A DNA stretch of 29,291 nt from assembly GCA_009779295.1 (NCBI GenBank), contig WREN01000004.1, positions 1-29,291 on the forward strand. Reading direction: 5' to 3'. This document shows, in pieces, positions 6,777 through 13,436 of the stretch. The position numbers were made by a program, and so were the translations under genes. Position 1 is the first letter of the stretch, and each line of letters starts with the position of its first letter. The notes under the pieces are model-generated. The model did not search any database. It was not told the origin of the DNA and was given only the letters and a program-made list of their open reading frames with translations. The DNA is from Oscillospiraceae bacterium. GTDB lineage: Bacteria > Bacillota > Clostridia > Oscillospirales > CAG-272.

Positions 6777-7952
6777 TCACAAAATAAGAATAATCAATGA
6801 ATAATTATGGAATCTGTTAGTTGGTACGCCGTTTTTAACCGACGTCGGACAGATCTCGCCGCCCGCATATCCCATCATATACGGTATTTCGGGATTTATA
6901 ATTTTCCTTATAAGCTCCAATTCTGTCAGCGGTCCGACACGCTGCGTCATCATTCGCCGTACGATACACGGAAATAGGATTGCACCGTTTATATCCGGCA
7001 TTTCGTTCAACTGTTCAATCTTCTGCTGCGTCGTCAGCATTACTTCGTCAGGTCCGCAAGTCAACAGGGTGAAAGTCGATCCTTCATCGACGTCTCCGCG
7101 GAAAATAGCCGTTCCGTTCTCCATAAAAGCGGCGTGTCCGCGTACAACGGGTATTCCGTCATAATCCTCTCGTTTTTTCTGATCAATTATAAAAGGTACA
7201 AATAAAAAGTTTTCCGCGAGCGCGCCGTTGCTTATAAACCCGATGCTTTCAAAATATTTAAAAGCGTTAATGTTGTTTATTTCCTGCACAAAAGGTCCGC
7301 TTGATTTTGTGATTTCGCCCCTATACGGCATAACTTTATCGTCCGGCAACGTCCCGATAAGAAAACGCGGATTGATATTCCCATAACACAATACAAAAGG
7401 CATCGCGTATTTATAATTTTTACCGTTGTATATGGTTTCGCTTCCTTCAAATGTAAGCGTATCGTCTATTGTAACCGTACCGAAAATCGGCACAGCCGGG
7501 AGAACCTGTTTACACGCGTTTATATATGCGTCTCCTGAATTTTTCAAAATCAGCGGAGGGAATATTAAAGCGAGTTTAGGCATTCCGGGCATCCCGGCGG
7601 CGGCTTTTTCAACAGCCTCTATAACCGGTCCGTCGATTTCGTCTTCAAGGTCTCCCGTTACGCCAGACTTAAACCAGGTGTCGTCTGACGTCATAACAAA
7701 AATCGTCAGAATAAGCTCGCCCGCTTCATTGTTGACCGCCTGTGAAGCCGTCGTCACCCCCGCCAAGTCAAACGGCAGGTTTTCACTTATGTAAGCAACA
7801 ACCCCTGAAGTGATAAATTCCGGGTTGCACATAATTATGCCGACTGAATTTTCGAGAAGCGTTATTTTTTTCTCAAGCTGCGACTTGATTTCGCCAAGGG
7901 CGATTTCAGGGGCATCTATTTCATAAGTATAAACGCTTGCGCATTTTAACAT
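6777..7952 (-). CDS. FIST N/C-domain sensor protein, copy 2
   Basis: This 391-residue paralogue of the next gene starts MLKCASVYTYEID, identical to copy 1 over these 13 residues. ATG 7952 is preferred because GAGGAT lies 6 bases upstream and the paralogue starts at the same residue; a longer GTG start at 7973 is possible. Shared blocks include DEGSTFTLLTCGPDEV, LFPCIVRRM and GGEICPTSVKNG near the C-terminus. Compared with copy 1 it has small insertions, for example around KAAAGMPGMPKLALIFPP and ISNGALAENFLFVPF. It is the first gene of the FIST-FIST-kinase operon, with a good promoter 43 bases upstream. Tandem duplication with clear divergence suggests two sensors of different specificity, or a heterodimer, feeding one kinase. 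Confidence 0.85.
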   Translation of the reverse strand: MLKCASVYTYEIDAPEIALGEIKSQLEKKITLLENSVGIIMCNPEFITSGVVAYISENLPFDLAGVTTASQAVNNEAGELILTIFVMTSDDTWFKSGVTGDLEDEIDGPVIEAVEKAAAGMPGMPKLALIFPPLILKNSGDAYINACKQVLPAVPIFGTVTIDDTLTFEGSETIYNGKNYKYAMPFVLCYGNINPRFLIGTLPDDKVMPYRGEITKSSGPFVQEINNINAFKYFESIGFISNGALAENFLFVPFIIDQKKREDYDGIPVVRGHAAFMENGTAIFRGDVDEGSTFTLLTCGPDEVMLTTQQKIEQLNEMPDINGAILFPCIVRRMMTQRVGPLTELELIRKIINPEIPYMMGYAGGEICPTSVKNGVPTNRFHNYSLIILIL

Positions 7953-7994
7953 AGTGTTATCCTCGTTTCTCACGTATTAAAAGTTATGATTGGC

Positions 7995-8023
7995 ATTATA
8001 CAACATTTATTAATTATTTACAA
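7995..8023 (-). promoter_or_regulatory. Promoter of the FIST-FIST-kinase operon
   Basis: On the minus strand TTGTAA (8018-8023), a 17-base spacer and TATAAT (7995-8000) stand 43 bases before ATG 7952. The -10 is preceded by TG, but the usual one-base gap of an extended -10 is lacking. Confidence 0.65.
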
Positions 8024-8098
8024 TGGATAAAATTGTTAATTTTATCATAAATTAATTTTATTATAACGTAAGTTCGATAAAAACATAAAAAACAAACT

Positions 8099-8301
8099 CA
8101 TGAATCTTACCGATTCATTGTGATTCATGCCTTCCAAGTAATTAATTATATCACTTTTATGCAAAATTTTCAAGAATAAATATGTAAATTATTTCTGTTC
8201 GTTTAGGTTTATGGGCGCTGTTAAAAATGAATCCGCTGAATCCGAATTTCACCAGTCGATAATTATAGTAGGTTCTTCATCAAACAAATAATAATTATAG
8301 T
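8099..8301. repeat. Cluster of TGAATC half-sites and an 11-bp direct repeat
   Basis: CATGAATC (8099-8106) and GATTCATG (8122-8129) form an 8-base inverted repeat with another GATTCA (8112-8117) between them. Further on, TGAATCCG occurs twice in direct orientation (8228-8235 and 8237-8244). ATAATTATAGT is repeated at 8259-8269 and 8291-8301. Spacings of 9-11 bases between half-sites fit a regulator binding on one face of the helix. No regulator of the glycan genes is encoded nearby, so the binding protein is unknown. Confidence 0.45.
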
Positions 8302-8346
8302 CATACCCTACATTTGTAGTTGTGTCAATAATTTTCAAAAATTATC

Positions 8347-8375
8347 TTGACTTTTTGATTTTTTTTTGCTATCTT
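8347..8375 (+). promoter_or_regulatory. Promoter of the FG-GAP/lipoprotein unit
   Basis: TTGACT (8347-8352), a 17-base T-rich spacer and TATCTT (8370-8375) lie 35 bases before ATG 8411. AAAGG at 8395-8399 serves as a rather distant ribosome binding site. Confidence 0.6.
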
Positions 8376-8410
8376 ATATTGATAGAATTGATAGAAAGGC
8401 TTGATTTTTA

Positions 8411-10462
8411 ATGGAAAATATAAAATACAAAAAAGGCGAAAAAATTTTAGTAAAGACTCCCTATGGTCCGATATGCGCGGGCATGACTTGCACGGGAACT
8501 ACTTTCACTCCCGCCGGAGCGGACAAGGAAGCGTGCGTTTTCACACGCATTTGGGATCAGGCGTACATGTACCCCAATTTTGATATGACACAAAAACCGA
8601 TTGTATTGACGGATGATCTTTACAGTTGTAACGGAATCACGGCCGTTGACTGGAACCATGACGGAGTAGAGGATTTCGTCATCTCAAGCAGTACCGCGTT
8701 ACTCTGGCTTTATGAACAGACTGTAAAAGAAGACGGCAGCATCTTCTTGGAGAACCGCGGTTTGATCAAGGATTACAAAACCGGATATAATTTCAACATA
8801 CCGTTTTATCACCGCGAGTATGGATATATCGACGATCTGAGCGGGTATGTAAGCCTCGCGTTTTTCAACTATACTTTTCCCGCACATTATCCGGGCAGAC
8901 GGGGCAGAGTAGACCTAATCATCGGAGACACGGCGGGCAAACTGTGGTGGCTGCCGGACGAATCGGAAGGAAACGACCCGCCGAAGTATTCGGGCGAAAC
9001 CTACAAAAAAGACGAGGACTTGCTCAAAAATGATTCCGGTCATTGGTATAATAAAACTTACGGCGAATACTTTGCCAAGCCGAGCGATGAATTATTGGAC
9101 GAAAACGGAAATCCGTTTGTTCTGGGAATAGTTTTCGAGCATAACAGAAAATACAACGGAGGTAACACAAAACCCTTCACGATCTACAACGATGAAACCG
9201 GTTTGTACGATTTGCTTGTACCGTGCGGTTATTACTACGAGATGAAATATCTTAAGTGCTTGGGACTTGACGGGAACGGGAAACCGACTTTCCGTGACAT
9301 GGGTGCGGTAACCCCTGATTTGATGCTCGAAAAACCGGATTCGATGGTTTATCATTTTTCTCATTCGTTCAGCGCCAAAGAGAAAAAGCTCTATATCAAC
9401 GATATAGGGCTGGGTACGCTTGAATATGACTTCGATTGGGAAAACGGAATGCCCACGTTCAAAAACGCCAGAAAGGTGTTCGGATACGACACGGACGCAA
9501 AAGGATATCTCACGGAATATATACTGCGTGACGATTCGACCGGTAAAGAATACATAAACGATTTCCCAAACAGGCTTATCCTGCATGAAATTGAGCGCGG
9601 CAAAGACGGCGTGAAAATCGCGTATGAGCCGATCAGGCTGAAATATGAAGCAGACCCCAACGTGAAACGGTTAGCGGATCATTTGGAGCCTGACAGGGGA
9701 TCGTTCAATTTCAGCAGTTCGGAGACAGCGTTGAAAGCGGACGAAAAACTTGTAGAGCCTAAAGGGGAAACAGATCCGCAGGGTTTGGAGAATTGGGGAT
9801 TCCACCGCAGCGCGATATGGAACTGGGACGGCAGCGGTAAAAACCATATCATAATCGGCACAGATACCGGTAATCTGCTGTTAGTGACGGACATCGGCGA
9901 ATACTTCACGACCGGACTGTGCAAACTTTCCGATTATCTGAAGGATTCCGAAGACAATGTAATCAAGCTCCACAACCGCTCGAAAGCGATTGCGTTCGAC
10001 TTGGACGGCGACGGGCGCGAGGATTTGATCGTAGGCGGGCAGAGTTATCAGCTGGGTGTTCCGAAAGACCCGTGTCCCGGTTCTGAGTTCGTAGCGTTTT
10101 TAAATCGCGGCGCAGATGAGAACGGCTTGCCCATTCTTGAAAAAATACCATTGATCCTTCACGGTCACGAATATATCACGAGTACGAATAAGCATGTTCA
10201 TTTGTTCACTGAAGACATCGACGAAGACGGCGAAACAGAAGTCATATTAGTCGATCAGCGGAACGATAACATGGTAGGTCGTATATTCAAAAAGGTTCCG
10301 GATAAAACGGAATTGTACTATACCGGCAGCTACATCGAATACTTCAGCATAGACGACAGCCTCATGGACATCGACGGCGACGGCAAACTGGAAATTGTAT
10401 TCGGCGGCGGGGAAACAGGATTTGTACAATATTACAAAATTGAGAAAGAGGAAATTAAATGA
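8411..10462 (+). CDS. FG-GAP/VCBS-type beta-propeller protein of a glycan locus
   Basis: This 683-residue protein has repeated Asp-rich, calcium-binding-like blade motifs of the FG-GAP/VCBS type: DWNHDGVEDFVISSS (residues 80-94), GRVDLIIGDTAGKLWWL (about 175-195), DLDGDGREDLIVGG (about 530), DIDEDGETEVILV (about 603) and DIDGDGKLEIVFGGG (about 652). Similar repeats occur in integrin alpha chains, surface adhesins and PL11 rhamnogalacturonan lyases. I cannot show catalytic residues, so a lyase activity is only possible. There is no signal peptide; the N-terminus MENIKYKKGEKILVK is charged, which places it in the cytoplasm unless exported otherwise. Its stop overlaps the ATG of a solute-binding lipoprotein by 4 bases, so the two are translated together and probably act on the same glycan. 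Confidence 0.75.
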   Translation: MENIKYKKGEKILVKTPYGPICAGMTCTGTTFTPAGADKEACVFTRIWDQAYMYPNFDMTQKPIVLTDDLYSCNGITAVDWNHDGVEDFVISSSTALLWLYEQTVKEDGSIFLENRGLIKDYKTGYNFNIPFYHREYGYIDDLSGYVSLAFFNYTFPAHYPGRRGRVDLIIGDTAGKLWWLPDESEGNDPPKYSGETYKKDEDLLKNDSGHWYNKTYGEYFAKPSDELLDENGNPFVLGIVFEHNRKYNGGNTKPFTIYNDETGLYDLLVPCGYYYEMKYLKCLGLDGNGKPTFRDMGAVTPDLMLEKPDSMVYHFSHSFSAKEKKLYINDIGLGTLEYDFDWENGMPTFKNARKVFGYDTDAKGYLTEYILRDDSTGKEYINDFPNRLILHEIERGKDGVKIAYEPIRLKYEADPNVKRLADHLEPDRGSFNFSSSETALKADEKLVEPKGETDPQGLENWGFHRSAIWNWDGSGKNHIIIGTDTGNLLLVTDIGEYFTTGLCKLSDYLKDSEDNVIKLHNRSKAIAFDLDGDGREDLIVGGQSYQLGVPKDPCPGSEFVAFLNRGADENGLPILEKIPLILHGHEYITSTNKHVHLFTEDIDEDGETEVILVDQRNDNMVGRIFKKVPDKTELYYTGSYIEYFSIDDSLMDIDGDGKLEIVFGGGETGFVQYYKIEKEEIK

Positions 10463-11889
10463 AAAAAGTATCACTACTCATCGTCATCTGCATGTTGTTC
10501 GCAATTATAGCGTGCGGAGCAAGCAATGAATCTGTAAACGAAACAAAAAGCACCGCTGAAACAACAGCCGCCGAAACTGCTGATCCGAATTACAGCGTGT
10601 TCCCCAAAGTTAATATGGAAGGCAGGGAATTTATTATTCTTATGCCGGATTACTTCATCGGATGGCAATTTAATCAGGAAGCGGAGAACGGCGAACCCCT
10701 GAACGACGCCGCATACAGGAGAAATACTGAAATCGAAGATCAGTTCAATATTACCATCAGGGCGCGCGGAGTTACCGACGATAACTGTCACAAGGAATTA
10801 CTTAAACTCGTGCAGAGCGGCGACGATTCCGTCGATTTGGTATTGCCGCATCCGACTTCCGGAAACGGATATCCGCCGCTGATCACCGACGGATTGCTTC
10901 TTGAATGGTCAAACCTGAAATACATTGACTTTTCAAAACCGTGCTGGAACCTCGACATGCAGAAGTCGCTGACGATTGCCGGTAAACTTATGTATGCTAA
11001 CGGCGCTCTTAGCACCGCTAACGCCGCTATAATCGCTTGGAATAAAAGTTTCGCCCATGATCTCGGCAGAACAGAAGATCTTTACAAGCTGGCTCTGAAC
11101 GGTACATGGACGATGGACAAACTTATCGAATACACCAAAGACGTGTATATCGATGTCAACGGTGACGGAAAAGAAGATAAATTCGACATTTACGGTTATA
11201 TGGCGAACAGTTCTGAATACAGCTACCTTTATTCAGGCGGCGTGAAGGTCGCGAGAGTTAACAGCGAAGGCAGACCGGAACTGACTTTTATGGACGATCG
11301 CCTCGCTACTATATTTGATAAAGTGTACACTTTGGTCAACAATTACGGTTCATTTAAACACCCTAACGTATATGAAAGTTGGGATCATTTCGGGACCGGC
11401 GGCGCACTTACAACGCCGTGGGACAGCGGTTACTCGCAATTATTCCGCCCGATGGAGTTCGACCTCGGCATACTGCCGTATCCTAAATTGGACGAGATTC
11501 AGGAAAATTACTACAACTGTACTGCCGGAGGTATCGTTGCCGTGCCGATCAACGCTAAGGATATTGACAACCTGAGCATAATCATACAGGCACTCATGGA
11601 AGGCAGTTACAAATACGTACGTCCGACATATATCGACACGGTTCTGTACAATAAATGCCTGCGCGATGATGAATCAAGGCAGATCATGGAAATGATAATG
11701 GACAGTTTAGTATACGATATTGGGTTTACTTTCATGGTTGACAAGAGTTTAACATATATCATAAACAGTCTTATATTGGATAAAAACAGCAAGGATTTCG
11801 TGTCGTATTATGAAAGCCGCAAAGACAAAATACAGAAGGAATTGGATAATTTATACGAAGCGGTTATTGCTTTGGACACGAAAGATTAA
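10459..11889 (+). CDS. Extracellular solute-binding lipoprotein, probable carbohydrate ABC binding protein (1)
   Basis: This 476-residue protein has a lipoprotein signal peptide (MKKVSLLIVICMLFAIIAC, lipobox IIAC with Cys19) and a Thr/Ala/Glu-rich linker. It then has the fold of family 1 sugar-binding proteins: EPLNDAAYRRNTEIEDQFNI near the N-terminus, SGDDSVDLVLPHPT in the first lobe, LNGTWTMDKLIEYTKDV in the helical part and PMEFDLGILPYPKLDE in the second lobe. An EF-hand-like loop, DVNGDGKEDKFDIYG, begins at residue 232. It should sit on the outer face of the membrane and deliver a glycan fragment to an ABC permease. No permease or ATPase gene is in the window. The start overlaps the stop of the FG-GAP protein (ATGA), with GAGG 7 bases upstream inside that gene. 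Confidence 0.9.
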   Translation: MKKVSLLIVICMLFAIIACGASNESVNETKSTAETTAAETADPNYSVFPKVNMEGREFIILMPDYFIGWQFNQEAENGEPLNDAAYRRNTEIEDQFNITIRARGVTDDNCHKELLKLVQSGDDSVDLVLPHPTSGNGYPPLITDGLLLEWSNLKYIDFSKPCWNLDMQKSLTIAGKLMYANGALSTANAAIIAWNKSFAHDLGRTEDLYKLALNGTWTMDKLIEYTKDVYIDVNGDGKEDKFDIYGYMANSSEYSYLYSGGVKVARVNSEGRPELTFMDDRLATIFDKVYTLVNNYGSFKHPNVYESWDHFGTGGALTTPWDSGYSQLFRPMEFDLGILPYPKLDEIQENYYNCTAGGIVAVPINAKDIDNLSIIIQALMEGSYKYVRPTYIDTVLYNKCLRDDESRQIMEMIMDSLVYDIGFTFMVDKSLTYIINSLILDKNSKDFVSYYESRKDKIQKELDNLYEAVIALDTKD

Positions 11890-11945
11890 CGCTGTTTCTG
11901 TGTTAATTTATACTATAAAATATCTATATATTCACATTTTATACA

Positions 11946-12707
11946 TCAAATCGTCTCAAACTTAATGTCATTCCCGACCGCATACCGCTCGGCGCAGGAA
12001 CCCGCAGGGGCATGAATTATTAACTCGTCACTGCAATTGGCAAATGCATTGATTTTAACCTCTGTGTTCCCGTTCGCTATCGTTACGCTCGTCAGCGATC
12101 TGCACCACTCAAACGCATATTCGCCAATTAGCGTCACACTTTTCGGTATCTCTACGCTCCTCAGCGAACCGCAATACGAAAACGCCTCGCTTCCAATATC
12201 TATTATTCCGTCCGGTATCGTTACATCCGCAAGCAGGGAACAAGCGTAAAACGTCCTGTCGCAAATACTTGCCGCACTTTTCGGTACCGTTAGTTCTGTC
12301 AGCGATTCACACCACGCAAACGCCCTTTCGCCAATACTCGTTATATTATCCGACAGCACCGCGCTTGCCAGCGAATTGCAATCAGCAAAAGCATCCTCCC
12401 CAATCTCCGTCACACTATCGGGTAGCGTCACAGCCGCGAGCGAGTAACAATCGTAAAACGCCTTATCTCCAATACGCGTAACGCTTCCGGGTATCTCTGC
12501 GCCCGCCAGCCAGTCGCAACCGGAAAAAGCGCCTGCCCCGATACTCGTCGCGCTGCCGGGGATATTCACCGCCGTGAGATTGGAAAAATCGCAATATTCT
12601 CTGTCGCCGGCTCCCCTCACGCGATCCGGTATAACGACTCCCATTTCGTTTATAAGTTCCGCTTTTTCTAATACCCCATTTTTATTGATTGTAAATTTGA
12701 CAGCCAT
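11946..12707 (-). CDS. BspA-type leucine-rich repeat protein (LRR_5)
   Basis: This 253-residue protein is built mainly of eight 23-residue leucine-rich repeats of the BspA/Treponema type, with consensus SLxxVxIPxSVTxIGxxAFxxC (for example AGAFSGC, DKAFYDC, GEDAFADC, GERAFAWC). They run from about residue 42 to 225 and end in the usual cap HAPAGSCAERYA. There is no signal peptide, membrane segment or sorting signal, unusual for a family that is mostly exported. Its ATG directly follows the TAA of the DUF6935-like gene (TAAATG), so the two are translationally coupled. LRR_5 domains generally mediate protein binding; a role as an interaction scaffold for the upstream protein is an inference. Confidence 0.88.
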   Translation of the reverse strand: MAVKFTINKNGVLEKAELINEMGVVIPDRVRGAGDREYCDFSNLTAVNIPGSATSIGAGAFSGCDWLAGAEIPGSVTRIGDKAFYDCYSLAAVTLPDSVTEIGEDAFADCNSLASAVLSDNITSIGERAFAWCESLTELTVPKSAASICDRTFYACSLLADVTIPDGIIDIGSEAFSYCGSLRSVEIPKSVTLIGEYAFEWCRSLTSVTIANGNTEVKINAFANCSDELIIHAPAGSCAERYAVGNDIKFETI

Positions 12708-13247
12708 TTACGCCCACGGATTGGCCGACGCCGGAGGTTTAATTCCGGGCAGGAGAAATTGCTCCCATAAATACCACTTGCCGTCCTTTGCCTGACGCAG
12801 CATGATCGGACGTGGGCTGTCCGCACCGCCGCACGCTACATACAACTTGGCATAACCCTGATTGTCATAGCTGTACGGAGTATCGCTGACAACGACCGTA
12901 TACGGTTGCGACGGAGTATAGTCGTTTTGCGGGACAGCTCCCGCGAAATACGACCGCGCAAGAAATTCTCCCTTGTTGCGTTGTCCCATTTCTGTTTTAA
13001 GCATCTGGAGTTCTCTCCCGCTCAACGTACTGAAGCCTTTCAGGAAGGTCATCATCGCGACGGACTCGATCTGGTTTTTCGTGTATGCGTTGAGAGCCAG
13101 AACAAACATTGCCGCCGTATCGTATGGAGATTGCATTTCCGCCTGCGGAAGCGCGGCAAATTCCGCATGAGTCATGGGCAGCGCGGAAAACGCTATGGAT
13201 TTGGTTCCCCCTCCGGTCGGTTTTTTAGATTTATCAAAAAATTCCAT
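12708..13247 (-). CDS. DUF6935-like protein
   Basis: This 179-residue protein has no signal peptide. It contains MTHAEFAALPQAEMQSPYDT, then LKGFSTLSGRELQMLKTEM, SYFAGAVPQNDYTPSQPYTV, YAKLYVACGGADSPRP and KDGKWYLWEQFLLPGIKPP. I recognise this set as the clostridial family named DUF6935; the recognition is from memory and not searched. The molecular function is unknown. GGAGG lies 8-9 bases before ATG 13247 and a strong promoter lies at 13315-13342. It is the first gene of a two-gene operon with the LRR protein, divergent from a glycosidase-like gene. Proteins of this kind often sit next to LRR, TerD-like or protein-secretion genes, which fits this neighbour. Confidence 0.7.
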   Translation of the reverse strand: MEFFDKSKKPTGGGTKSIAFSALPMTHAEFAALPQAEMQSPYDTAAMFVLALNAYTKNQIESVAMMTFLKGFSTLSGRELQMLKTEMGQRNKGEFLARSYFAGAVPQNDYTPSQPYTVVVSDTPYSYDNQGYAKLYVACGGADSPRPIMLRQAKDGKWYLWEQFLLPGIKPPASANPWA

Positions 13248-13314
13248 CTAATCGTCCTCCATTTTTTATTTTTATCTTCACCTTATTATTTATTATCCCC
13301 TGTCTCATACTAAT

Positions 13315-13342
13315 ATTATAGCGGAATTTTATATCTTGTCAA
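13315..13342 (-). promoter_or_regulatory. Promoter of the DUF6935-LRR operon
   Basis: On the minus strand TTGACA (13337-13342), a 16-base spacer and TATAAT (13315-13320) are both perfect hexamers. They lie 67 bases before ATG 13247. Confidence 0.7.
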
Positions 13343-13392
13343 TGCTGTCTTAATTTATAAAAAATAAAAATTTTGCATATTAATTATTTTTA

Positions 13393-13401
13393 TGATATAA
13401 T
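13393..13401 (+). promoter_or_regulatory. Extended -10 promoter of the six-hairpin glycosidase-like gene
   Basis: TGATATAAT is a perfect extended -10 element, 35 bases before ATG 13437. The -35 region (TTGCAT near 13373) is weak, as is usual for extended -10 promoters. Confidence 0.55.
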
Positions 13402-13436
13402 GTGTATATCTTTTTAAAATGGTAAGGGGAATTTTT

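Larger units (their letters stand above)
7953..8410. other. Divergent intergenic region between the FIST operon and the glycan locus
   Basis: This 458-base AT-rich stretch has no convincing reading frame. It holds a minus-strand promoter (7995-8023), a plus-strand promoter (8347-8375), five copies of the hexamer TGAATC or its complement between 8101 and 8242, and an 11-base direct repeat (8259-8269 and 8291-8301). It is the likely control region for both neighbouring units. Confidence 0.6.

Noticed and set aside
8411..10462. Assignment of the FG-GAP protein as a PL11 rhamnogalacturonan lyase.
   Set aside because: The Asp-rich blades are shared with many non-enzymatic propellers, and I see no PL11-specific catalytic pattern.
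13419..13436. Upstream ATG giving six more residues to the six-hairpin protein.
   Set aside because: It has no ribosome binding site, and AAGGGGA lies inside this stretch at the right distance from ATG 13437.
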